A stretch of 64,000 nucleotides of DNA from Hominisplanchenecus faecis (GCF_020687205.1 NZ_JAJEQE010000009.1:1-64000); one strand, 5' to 3'; shown: positions 25,222 through 32,390, counted from the stretch's first letter. The notes: a model not told the origin generated them from the sequence alone. Numbers and translations: made by a program.

Positions 25222-25887
25222 ATGAGCATTTTGCAAACGACTGAACTGAAAAAATATTATGGCGCAGAGCCGAACATTACCAGAGCCTTGGATGGTGTGA
25301 CCCTCTCTATTGAAAAAGGAGAATTTGTAGCTATCGTAGGAACCTCCGGCAGTGGTAAATCCACGCTGCTGAACATGATCGGCGGATTGGATGTGCCCAC
25401 CTCCGGCCAGGTGGTCGTGGATGGCAAGGAGCTGTCCAAACTCAAAGACGAGGAACTGACCGTTTTCCGCAGAAGAAAGATCGGCTTTATCTTCCAGAAC
25501 TACAATCTGGTACCGGTGCTGAATGTCTTTGAAAATATTGTGTTGCCTGTGGAGCTGGACGGAAACAAGGTAGACAAGAAGTTTATGAACGAAGTAGTGC
25601 AGATGCTGGGGCTTGAGGATAAGCTGAACAATATGCCCAATAACCTCTCCGGCGGCCAGCAGCAGCGCGTAGCCATTGCCCGCGCCTTGGTGTCAAAGCC
25701 CGCTATTGTCTTGGCTGATGAACCCACCGGCAACCTGGACAGCAAGACCAGCGCCGATGTGCTGGGGCTTCTGAAAACTACCAGCCAGAAATTCCACCAG
25801 ACCCTCGTAATGATTACCCATAACAGTGAGATCGCCCAGCTTGCCGACCGCATTATTCGGATCGAGGATGGTAAGATCGTGCAGTAA
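25222..25887 (+). CDS. ABC transporter ATPase (antimicrobial-peptide exporter type)
   Basis: A 221-residue MacB/LolD-class ATPase. Walker A GTSGSGKST (about residue 43), Q loop FIFQNYNLVP, signature LSGGQQQRVAIARAL, Walker B IVLADEPTGNLD, and H loop MITHN are all present. ATG at 25222 (MSILQTTELKKYYG) follows AAAGGA; an ATG at 25210 is too close to that site. It pairs with the FtsX-type permease 14 bases downstream and is preceded by the response-regulator operator. Confidence 0.95.
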   Translation: MSILQTTELKKYYGAEPNITRALDGVTLSIEKGEFVAIVGTSGSGKSTLLNMIGGLDVPTSGQVVVDGKELSKLKDEELTVFRRRKIGFIFQNYNLVPVLNVFENIVLPVELDGNKVDKKFMNEVVQMLGLEDKLNNMPNNLSGGQQQRVAIARALVSKPAIVLADEPTGNLDSKTSADVLGLLKTTSQKFHQTLVMITHNSEIAQLADRIIRIEDGKIVQ

Positions 25888-25901
25888 AGGGGGGCGGGAC
25901 T

Positions 25902-28535
25902 ATGAATGACATTCTATTTGGCAACAATAATTCCAAAGTAATTACCAAGCTATCCAAACGCTATTTCAAGAAGAATAAGGTACGCAATCTGGCTGCACTG
26001 CTGGCAATTATCCTGACTGCTTTCCTGTTTACCTCTATCACTTCCCTGGCGTTCAATATGGCGTCCTCCATCCAACTCTCTCTGCAAATGCAGAAAGGCA
26101 GCAAGGCGGATGGCACTTTGGGGTATATGACGGAGAAACAGTACGAGCAGCTTGTAAACAGCGATTTTGTGGACCAGGCAGGACACCGGCGTATCATTGG
26201 CTATGCAAGCAACACTTCCAGCCATTCCATTGAAATCAATTATGAAGATAGTGTGCAGCAGGAACTGACCTTCTGTGTGCCTACCCACGGAGCTGCACCG
26301 GAGAAAGCGAATGAGATCGCTACTACGGATTTGGCGCTGAAGGCGCTGGGTGTAGAACCTGAGATCGGCGCAGAGGTTCCGTTAGAATTTGAACTGCGGG
26401 GGAAAACTTATCATTACGATATGGTGCTTTCCGGCTGGTGGGAAGCAAGCAATGACTCTGTGAGCGTTGCGACTGTTTCAGAGCAGTTTATAAAAGAAAA
26501 TCCCGATGTGGTTCAGAACACTTATGCGGTAGACCATGTAATGTCCGGCGTTACTTTTTCCGATGTCGTGCTGAAGAATAAAGCAAATGTTCAGCAGCAG
26601 TTGAATGAGTTCGTTTACTCCATTGGCGGCAATCCAGAGGATATGGGCGCAGACAATTTCATTCTCGCCTCCGAAAATCAAATGTCCCAGGGATTGACTT
26701 CATCAGAGTCCATCGTGCCTGCTGTTGTATTTATCCTGATGTTTGTCGTGTGCGGATACCTGCTGATCTACAATATCTTTGATATTTCCGTGATGCAGGA
26801 TGTTCGTCAATACGGTCTGCTGCGGACGATTGGAACTTCCACACGGCAGATCAAGAGCATTGTGAACCGTCAGGCGGTCTGGCTCACGCTGATCGGACTG
26901 CCTATTGGTCTGATTGCCGGTTTCTTTGCCGGTTGGGTGCTGCTTCCTATCGTGACAGAGATCATTAACCTTGAATACTCTATGGTGGGTACATCCGTAT
27001 CTACTTCGCCTCTGATCTTTGTTATCGCTGCCCTCTTTACAATCCTGACCGTGTTTATCAGCACCCGGAAGCCTGCAAAAAAAGCGGCAAAGATTTCTCC
27101 TCTGGAGGCGATCCGCTACACCGAGCAGAACGCCTATAAAAAGAGAAGTGCCAAACAAACCAATGGGGTAAAGCTGTCCCGTATGGCCTTTTCCAACTTA
27201 GGGCGCAACCGCAGGCGTTCAGCGTTTATCATTATTTCCCTGCTTCTGTGCATCGTCCTGTTTAATTCTATCATCATTGTGACGCAAAGTCTTGATGAAG
27301 AAAAGTGGGTAAACCGTGTTACCAGAACAGATTTTAATGTCTATAACTCCGCCGCATTTAATGTAATGGAAAGCGTTCAGCACCATGAAGATACGCTCTC
27401 ACAGCAGGCGGTGGATCTGATTGCCGGACAGCCCGGAGTTGAGGATGAACGCTATCTTTACCGAAATACAAAAGACGATAGAAATGTGTTGGTTGACTAT
27501 GGGTTTGAAGATTTAAGCGGCATAGAGCTATTCCATGAGGAAGAAGGCGTCGTAAATCAAAGCTATCAGGGATATAGCCTGTACACAAGTTCTGATACCG
27601 AAAGGCGCTATTTTGGTAATGTGATGGGAGCCTCCGAGAATTTCTGGGCGGATATGCGTATTTTTGAAGGCGAAAAAGATGCCGAAACCTTAACGCAGAA
27701 AATGGCTACCGGAGAATATGTCATTATTGGTTGCCCCATCGACAAATTGACAGAGGAACCAAATAACACTCCGCTGACCGATCAGTTACAGGTCGGGGAG
27801 AGCATTTCCTTCTACAAGGATGGGGAACTGGTCAAAACCAGCACCATCCTTGCAAAAGCGATTCTCGTGGGAACAGAAACAGAAACGCCCACAGGCACTA
27901 CCGCTCAGGCACACATCGCCGGTGATGCTCCTTTTGTATATCTGCCGGACACTGTATTCAAGGAAATCTATGACGCTCCCACGCTTCTGACTTATGGATT
28001 CAATGTGGAGGAAGCCTTGCAGCCGCAGATGGAAGAATTCCTGAGCAGCTATGTGAGCGAAAATACTTCGGTTGCCTATACTTCCACCAAGCTGTTGAAA
28101 GAGCAACTTGATTCGGTCCGCAGCATGATTCTGGTTATCGGCGGTTTGATTGGCTGCATCATGGCCTTTGCGGGACTGATCAACTTTACCAACATGATTA
28201 TTACCAACATCATCACCCGCCGCCATGAGTTCGCTACCATGCAAAGCATCGGTATGACCGGCAAGCAGCTTCGCCGCCTGATGGTCTATGAGGGCATCTA
28301 TTATGCCGCCGGCGCAGACATTATTGGCGGAGCAGCCGCAGCGATCCTGGCAGTCACGGTGCTAAAGAGCGCATTAAATGGCCCCTCCATGTGGTTCTTT
28401 ACCCTGAACATTACATTGGTTCCTGTTCTGGTCATTGGTGTGCTTTATCTGCTGCTGGCTGCGGTCATTCCGCTGATTGTTCTCCACTTCTTTAACAAGG
28501 GAACTGTGGTGGAACGGCTGAGGACTTCGGAGTAA
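25902..28535 (+). CDS. FtsX-type ABC permease with two extracellular domains
   Basis: An 877-residue permease. Layout: one membrane segment near residues 28-50, a large extracellular domain to about 270, then three segments (about 275-390) forming the first FtsX core. A second half follows with a segment near 435-455, an extracellular domain to about 735, and three more segments to the end. Canonical BceB permeases have one large extracellular domain, so this is the duplicated MacB/FtsX-like form. It probably removes or senses an antimicrobial peptide and signals to the upstream kinase. A 14-base hairpin follows the stop. Confidence 0.9.
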   Translation: MNDILFGNNNSKVITKLSKRYFKKNKVRNLAALLAIILTAFLFTSITSLAFNMASSIQLSLQMQKGSKADGTLGYMTEKQYEQLVNSDFVDQAGHRRIIGYASNTSSHSIEINYEDSVQQELTFCVPTHGAAPEKANEIATTDLALKALGVEPEIGAEVPLEFELRGKTYHYDMVLSGWWEASNDSVSVATVSEQFIKENPDVVQNTYAVDHVMSGVTFSDVVLKNKANVQQQLNEFVYSIGGNPEDMGADNFILASENQMSQGLTSSESIVPAVVFILMFVVCGYLLIYNIFDISVMQDVRQYGLLRTIGTSTRQIKSIVNRQAVWLTLIGLPIGLIAGFFAGWVLLPIVTEIINLEYSMVGTSVSTSPLIFVIAALFTILTVFISTRKPAKKAAKISPLEAIRYTEQNAYKKRSAKQTNGVKLSRMAFSNLGRNRRRSAFIIISLLLCIVLFNSIIIVTQSLDEEKWVNRVTRTDFNVYNSAAFNVMESVQHHEDTLSQQAVDLIAGQPGVEDERYLYRNTKDDRNVLVDYGFEDLSGIELFHEEEGVVNQSYQGYSLYTSSDTERRYFGNVMGASENFWADMRIFEGEKDAETLTQKMATGEYVIIGCPIDKLTEEPNNTPLTDQLQVGESISFYKDGELVKTSTILAKAILVGTETETPTGTTAQAHIAGDAPFVYLPDTVFKEIYDAPTLLTYGFNVEEALQPQMEEFLSSYVSENTSVAYTSTKLLKEQLDSVRSMILVIGGLIGCIMAFAGLINFTNMIITNIITRRHEFATMQSIGMTGKQLRRLMVYEGIYYAAGADIIGGAAAAILAVTVLKSALNGPSMWFFTLNITLVPVLVIGVLYLLLAAVIPLIVLHFFNKGTVVERLRTSE

Positions 28536-28573
28536 CGGCAGAGATTGCTACAATAAATAATCATAAACCTATT

Positions 28574-28607
28574 GAAAGCCGGGAGGAGGCATTTCCTCTC
28601 GGCTTTC
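28574..28607 (+). terminator. Hairpin after the ABC permease
   Basis: Arms GAAAGCCGGGAGGA (28574-28587) and TCCTCTCGGCTTTC (28594-28607) pair over 14 positions with one wobble, loop GGCATT. The tail lacks a strong T run, so it is a probable but not ideal terminator of the ABC operon. Confidence 0.55.
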
Positions 28608-28620
28608 CTCAAAAAATTTG

Positions 28621-28709
28621 AAATCTCACAGATTGGTGAGATTTCAGCTTGTTATTTTGTCGAAATGGCGTATGTCCGTGACATTTCTGTGAGGATTGCC
28701 TGTTAAGAT
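28621..28709 (+). promoter_or_regulatory. Orphan operator-promoter (copy 3)
   Basis: Arms AAATCTCAC (28621-28629) and GTGAGATTT (28636-28644), then TGACATTTCTGTGAGGATTG (28679-28698) and a possible -10 TTAAGAT (28703-28709). It repeats the architecture before the ABC operon, but no clear gene follows it. Confidence 0.65.
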
Positions 28710-28715
28710 AAAAGA

Positions 28716-29058
28716 AAAGTGAAAAAGTTGCCGCACGATAGCAAAAGAAAAAAAGCCATCGTACAGCGACTATATTGTTATGCACTTTGTAACGGTGGCT
28801 TTGAGAAATCAGAGCCGCCGTTTCTTTGCGTTTACACAAACCTATAACGACTTGCAGGGACGCGGTAGCCGATTGGAGGTTATTTTGCCGTGTCCTTTTC
28901 TCTTTTTCGCAGTATCCATGATCTGCACCAGCTAAAAAAAGCATAGCCCCTCCATCGGAGCAGTCCGGCTTTGGATATGAACTATACCATGTAAGCAATC
29001 TTCTTCATAAAACATTTCTGCGCCCTGCAGGTCCGTTGCGACTTGCTGGGCGCTTTTT
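28716..29058 (+). ncRNA. Candidate operator-controlled transcript without a clear gene
   Basis: Between the orphan promoter and a terminator (GCGCCCTGCA at 29020-29029, TGCTGGGCGC at 29044-29053, one mismatch, then five T) lies about 340 bases with no convincing protein. Two tiny plus-strand frames exist: one of 42 codons from a GTG at 28720, and one of 18 codons from GTG 28889 behind GGAGG. It could be a small RNA, a leader or small-peptide gene, or the remains of a deleted target gene. Confidence 0.35.
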
Positions 29059-29208
29059 GCTGTTTTCCGATGACAAGCCCGCCTCGAAAAAATTTTTTAA
29101 GAAATTTTCAAAAAGGAGGCTTTTAGCGGGTAGCGAGCGGCTTTGCGTTCGCCTTGTTAGCGGAAAGGGAGAAACCCACCTCATTCCCCCAGGAAAGGGG
29201 GTGAAAAG

Positions 29209-29643
29209 ATGGATATGATCCCCCGCAATGACTATGGCGAGCGGTGCCAGTTCGATGCTTACTGCAAGCTGGTACTCTACCATGAGGCAATCGACTACCT
29301 CCGGGAAATGCAAAGGCGCCGTGACAGGGAACTGTCATTCAGCGACCTTCCGCAAATGGAGATGGACAAGCTCTGCGTTGTAGATCATTACCCCAGTGAC
29401 AGATTTACATTCTCGTCCCACGGGTATGACCTACATATTGAAAATGAGCTTGTGGCTGATGCCTTCGCCGGTTTGTCCGTTCAGGAGCAGAGTATTTTGA
29501 TCCTGCATTTTGTTCTGGACCTGCCAGATCAGGAGGTCGGCCGCCTTGTGGGAATGTCCCGCAGCGCCGTGCAGCGGCGAAGGGCAAAATCATTGACCGA
29601 GCTGCGGATCAAGTTGGCCGCACTCATGCCGAAGGGAGGTTGA
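29209..29643 (+). CDS. Sigma-70 region 4-like regulator (Tn916 orf7-like)
   Basis: A 144-residue protein whose C-terminal third is a sigma-70 region 4 helix-turn-helix (LSVQEQSILILHFVLDLPDQEVGRLVGMSRSAVQRRRAKSLTELR). The N-terminal part is a short helical region (YCKLVLYHEAIDYLREMQRRRDREL). It resembles the sigma-like regulators that precede the recombination genes in Tn916 and Tn1549 relatives, where they drive element excision or transfer promoters. A run of G-rich bases (AAAGGGG) precedes the ATG. It is followed 4 bases later by the HTH_16 gene. Confidence 0.82.
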   Translation: MDMIPRNDYGERCQFDAYCKLVLYHEAIDYLREMQRRRDRELSFSDLPQMEMDKLCVVDHYPSDRFTFSSHGYDLHIENELVADAFAGLSVQEQSILILHFVLDLPDQEVGRLVGMSRSAVQRRRAKSLTELRIKLAALMPKGG

Positions 29644-29647
29644 AGGT

Positions 29648-29884
29648 ATGAAGAAACCCACTTACAAGGGCAAGGAGCTTCTTCCTCTTTCGGTGATTGA
29701 CGCCGCCCGTGACGGGGACGCTCAGGCTGTGGATCAGGTACTCCGGTATTATGAGGGCTATATCAATAAGCTCTGCACCCGGACGCTTTACGATCCTGAC
29801 GGTCAGCCCCATGTTCGGGTGGACGAGTACATGAAGCGCCGATTGGAGATCAAGCTCATTCATTCCATTGTCAGCATGAGCTGA
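29648..29884 (+). CDS. HTH_16-type conjugative transposon regulator (Tn916 orf8-like)
   Basis: A 78-residue protein of the conjugative-transposon helix-turn-helix family: LPLSVIDAARDGDAQAVDQVLRYYEGYINKLCTR...VDEYMKRRLEIKLIHSI. It resembles region 1-2 of an extracytoplasmic-function sigma factor, so together with the region-4-like protein just upstream it may form a split sigma factor. ATG at 29648 follows GGGAGGTTGAAGGT. This gene pair next to xis-int is a constant feature of Tn916/Tn1549-class elements. Confidence 0.8.
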   Translation: MKKPTYKGKELLPLSVIDAARDGDAQAVDQVLRYYEGYINKLCTRTLYDPDGQPHVRVDEYMKRRLEIKLIHSIVSMS

Positions 29885-30411
29885 CAAGCCCGGTCTGAAA
29901 GCGAAAACAGCTTACCCTTTCCCTGTTTCTCTCTTTCGTGGCCGAAGGCAGCACCTTGACAAAGAAAGCCCGTTGGGAGGCCAACGCCGCAGTATAAGGC
30001 AAACGGATACATTCCTGTTTGTGCCGAGCCATACGGCCGGTGCGCCATGACCTCGTTTCAAGTCCGCAGGACGGGACCACTGTAACGGGCGAGCGAACAG
30101 CACCAGACCGCAAAGTAAGCGTGGCTGCTTGCGGGCGATGACACACGGGCAGGGTCAAAGATACTCGCGCATTGAACGCCCACAAAGCATTGTGCGCCGC
30201 ACCCATCAGCATGGGCCGGGGTTAGACTCCCGTGGAGCTGTGCCAGCAGCCGTCCGTAAGCCTACTTTTCTTTTTTGAAAGTTTATGGATAGATCGTAAA
30301 CTTTTCAATTAGCAGCAGACAAACACGGAGCAGCACGGTAAAATGATGGTGGAAGTTATATTATCCACACATATTCGTGCTGTTCCTTTTCATAACTGAA
30401 AGGGGGTTCTC
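29885..30411. other. 527-base gene-free region before excisionase, RNA-like composition
   Basis: No plus-strand frame is believable, and a minus-strand 113-codon frame (29871-30212) has no ribosome site. The stretch is G+C-rich with short hairpins, for example CGTTGG-GAGG-CCAACG at 29971-29986. It then becomes AT-rich, with an inverted repeat AAAGTTTA / TAAACTTT around 30278-30304 that could be an operator ahead of xis-int. I suspect a structured RNA or regulatory leader, without proof. Confidence 0.4.
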
Positions 30412-30618
30412 ATGTCTCAAACATGGAACGGCACGAAGAAAGAAACCCCTGAAAGAAGGACATATACGGTTGACGATATTGCTCAAATTCTGGGCATCGG
30501 AAGAACTTCCGCATATATCCTTGTAAAAGAAGGGCACTTCAAAATCGTGCGAATTGGTAACGCCATACGCATTTCCAAGCGGTCATTTGACGAGTGGCTT
30601 GACTCCCTCGACCTGTGA
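30412..30618 (+). CDS. xis: Excisionase (recombination directionality factor)
   Basis: A 68-residue HTH_17 excisionase: RTYTVDDIAQILGIGRTSAYILVKEGHFKIVRIGNAIRISKRSFDEWLDSLDL. It binds near the ICE ends and biases the integrase toward excision. AAGGGGG lies 6 bases before the ATG. The integrase ATG is 20 bases after its stop. It is a paralogue of the protein at 2767-2964 at the other end of the element. Confidence 0.88.
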   Translation: MSQTWNGTKKETPERRTYTVDDIAQILGIGRTSAYILVKEGHFKIVRIGNAIRISKRSFDEWLDSLDL

Positions 30619-30638
30619 TCCAAGAAAGGAAGAACGAT

Positions 30639-32033
30639 ATGGCATCTATAATCAAGCGAAAGAAAAACTATTCCGTTGTTTACAACTATGTGGACGAAAA
30701 CGGAGAAACCAAACAGAAGTGGGAAACCTGGCATACCCACAAAGAGGCCTTAAAGCGCAAGGCGGAAATCGAAAATCAGCAGCACACGGGAACTTTTCTC
30801 CCGCCAAGCAATCAGACGATCACCGAGTTCCTTTATGACTTCGTATCTCTTTACGGAGAAAAGAAATGGGGCGTGTCTATGTATGACAGCCAAACGGCGC
30901 TGATTGCCAACTATATCAATCCGATCATCGGTGATATGGAGGTACAGGCGGTTACTCCCCGTGCGGTTGACGGTTATATCCAGACCTTGCAGAAAACCAA
31001 GTCGGTGTCTACCAAGACCCGAAAGGCTGTTACCACCTATGTCAGCGACAAGACCATTGAAAAGATCATCAAGCTCCTGCGGTGTGCGTTTAAGCAGGCG
31101 GTACGATGGGAAATCATTGCAAGAAATCCCTTTGACAATGTGATCCTCCCGAAAACGGAGTATGCGAAACGGGATATCTGGACAGCGGATATGATCCGTC
31201 TTGCCCTGGACAAATGCACGGACAGCAAGCTCTATGTAGCAATGAACCTTTCCTTTGCCTGCTCTCTGCGCATGGGTGAAATCCTGGGGCTGACCTGGGA
31301 GAACGTCCATATTTCCGATGAAGATATTGCGGCGGATAATGCCTATGTCTACATCGACAAGGAGCTGACGAGGGCTTCCAAACGGGCGATTGAAACGCTG
31401 GGTGAGAAGGATATCTATTACATCTTCACTCCGCTTATGCCGAACACCAGCACAAGAATTATTCTGAAAAAGCCGAAAACCGATTCCAGCATCCGTAAGG
31501 TGTGGCTGCCGAAAACGCTGGCCTACATTCTGCGGGAGTGGAAGAAATCCCAGGACGAGCTGAAAGGTTTCCTGGGCGACGAGTATCAGGACTTCGATCT
31601 GGTGGTGGCACTTCCCAATGGACGGCCCTGCGAGGATCGGATCATCCTCAAAGAGTTTGCAAAGCTCCGTGAGGACGCAGGGCTGCCGAAGGTGGTCTTT
31701 CATTCTCTCCGTCATTCCAGTACCACCTACAAACTGAAACTGAACCACGGCGATCTGAAAGCCACTCAGGGCGATACGGGTCATGCCGAGATCGACATGA
31801 TAACCAGTATCTATGCTCACATTCTGGACGAGGATAGAAAGGTCAATGCTCAGAAATTTGAGACAGCCTTCTATGCCAAGCCTGATCTTCGCAATGTCCG
31901 TCCGCCGGAGGAACCGGCAAAATCGGAACCTGCGACCCTGAACCTTGAAAGTCTTGTGGAGCAGCTTCAGAAGTCGCCGGAGCTTGCAAGTGCGCTCGCA
32001 GCCCTGATAGCGGCGCAAGCCCCGGCAAAGTGA
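30639..32033 (+). CDS. int: Tyrosine recombinase/integrase of the ICE
   Basis: A 464-residue Tn916-class tyrosine recombinase that integrates and excises the element. An N-terminal arm-binding domain (about 1-60, ASIIKRKKNYSVVYNYVDENG) precedes a SAM-like core-binding domain (about 65-170). The catalytic domain has Arg in SCSLRMGEILGL, HSLRHSSTTY, a GH motif (GDTGHAEIDMITSIYAH), and the nucleophilic Tyr in SIYAH. It ends in a variable tail. ATG at 30639 follows AAGGAAG. The target inferred here is the anticodon loop of tRNA-Arg(CCU), with core CGCTTAGGAG. Confidence 0.95.
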   Translation: MASIIKRKKNYSVVYNYVDENGETKQKWETWHTHKEALKRKAEIENQQHTGTFLPPSNQTITEFLYDFVSLYGEKKWGVSMYDSQTALIANYINPIIGDMEVQAVTPRAVDGYIQTLQKTKSVSTKTRKAVTTYVSDKTIEKIIKLLRCAFKQAVRWEIIARNPFDNVILPKTEYAKRDIWTADMIRLALDKCTDSKLYVAMNLSFACSLRMGEILGLTWENVHISDEDIAADNAYVYIDKELTRASKRAIETLGEKDIYYIFTPLMPNTSTRIILKKPKTDSSIRKVWLPKTLAYILREWKKSQDELKGFLGDEYQDFDLVVALPNGRPCEDRIILKEFAKLREDAGLPKVVFHSLRHSSTTYKLKLNHGDLKATQGDTGHAEIDMITSIYAHILDEDRKVNAQKFETAFYAKPDLRNVRPPEEPAKSEPATLNLESLVEQLQKSPELASALAALIAAQAPAK

Positions 32034-32047
32034 TCCGAAAAATCGAA

Positions 32048-32108
32048 TTAGCAAAACGCAGAATTTTCTTAGCAAATTTCTGAAAAGCGTTCGAGTCCAA
32101 TTAGCAAA
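32048..32108 (+). promoter_or_regulatory. Right-end integrase arm-type repeats
   Basis: Three exact TTAGCAAA copies at 32048-32055, 32069-32076 and 32101-32108, spaced 21 and 32 bases, close to two and three helical turns. They match the left-end pair at 2666 and 2677 and are the probable binding sites for the integrase N-terminal domain. Confidence 0.68.
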
Positions 32109-32126
32109 TATACATCATGCGGCGCA

Positions 32127-32164
32127 TAAAAATCTCCCGGTAACGGAAGTGAAATTACCGGGAG
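32127..32164 (-). terminator. Second terminator downstream of the element-borne tRNA
   Basis: Perfect 10-base arms CTCCCGGTAA (32134-32143) and TTACCGGGAG (32155-32164), with five T on the minus strand after the stem. Backs up the terminator at 32174-32212 and insulates the integrase region from tRNA transcription. Confidence 0.65.
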
Positions 32165-32173
32165 AAGGAGGAA

Positions 32174-32212
32174 CAAAAAAACGCTGCAAACCCCGAAAAA
32201 AGGCTTGCAGCG
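32174..32212 (-). terminator. Terminator of the element-borne tRNA-Arg
   Basis: CGCTGCAAACC (32182-32192) pairs with GGCTTGCAGCG (32202-32212) with one wobble; on the minus strand the stem is followed by seven T. It begins 9 bases after the tRNA CCA end. Confidence 0.8.
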
Positions 32213-32220
32213 GTGCTTTC

Positions 32221-32297
32221 TGGCGTCCCAGAGAGGATTTGAACCTCCGACCCCACGCTTAGGAGGCGTGTGCTCTATCCAGCTGAGCTACTGAGAC
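32221..32297 (-). tRNA. tRNA-Arg (anticodon CCU), carried by the ICE
   Basis: The minus strand folds as a complete 77-nt tRNA. Acceptor GTCTCAG pairs with CTGGGAC, the D-arm is AGCTCAGCTGGATAGAGC, and the anticodon arm is CACGC-CTCCTAA-GCGTG with anticodon CCU. The T-arm is GGAGG-TTCAAAT-CCTCT, with discriminator G and encoded CCA. It differs from the split host tRNA only in compensated acceptor and anticodon-stem pairs. It lies inside the element, 52 bases from the right core, and reads AGG codons, so it can replace the tRNA destroyed by integration. I see no promoter of its own: the only TATAAAT directly abuts its 5' end. Confidence 0.95.
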
Positions 32298-32348
32298 ATT
32301 TATAAGTTTTATGCAATTTTCAAGGCTCAAAGGAATCGAACCATCTGC

Positions 32349-32390
32349 CGCTTAGGAGGCGAGTGCTCTATCCAGCTGAGCTATGACGAC
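32349..32390 (-). pseudogene. 5' half of host tRNA-Arg(CCU), ICE right junction
   Basis: Minus strand GTCGTCA-TA-GCTC...GAGC-A-CTCGC-CTCCTAA-GCG is an intact acceptor strand, D-arm and 5' anticodon arm, but beyond the core the sequence turns into element DNA that cannot complete the acceptor stem. It pairs precisely with the 3' half at 2487-2528 (7 acceptor pairs with one G-U, 5 anticodon-stem pairs). The upstream host promoter is presumably still in place at 32391-32470. Confidence 0.9.

Larger units (their letters stand above)
2529..32348. mobile_element. 29.8-kb integrative conjugative element (Tn1549/CTn-like) in tRNA-Arg(CCU)
   Basis: The boundaries follow from the two halves of a single tRNA-Arg gene flanking it (core CGCTTAGGAG at 2519-2528 and 32349-32358). 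The element holds a tyrosine integrase and excisionase at the right end, a relaxase/MobC pair, a VirD4 coupling protein, VirB6/VirB3/VirB4 homologues, a NlpC/P60 hydrolase, topoisomerase III, antirestriction genes and a sensing-ABC transporter cargo. Gene order and families (Maff2, PrgI, CD1112-type VirB6, CD1108-type hydrolase, DUF4315, DUF4366) match Tn1549/C. difficile CTn elements. G+C is visibly higher than in the flanking core genes. It also carries an intact tRNA-Arg. No transfer gene looks broken, so it may be mobile. Confidence 0.92.

Noticed and set aside
29871-30212. Minus-strand 113-codon frame before xis
   Set aside because: No start signal and Arg/Ser-rich shadow-like composition; the region looks more like regulatory RNA.
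2495-32265. ICE integration in the 3' end of the intact tRNA-Arg, with the 34-base similarity 2495-2528 / 32232-32265 as direct repeats
   Set aside because: The left copy has the acceptor strand TGGCGAC, which does not match the intact tRNA (CTGGGAC) but pairs with the 5' half at 32384-32390. The two tRNA genes are simply similar; the true core is the 10-base CGCTTAGGAG shared by 2519-2528 and 32349-32358.
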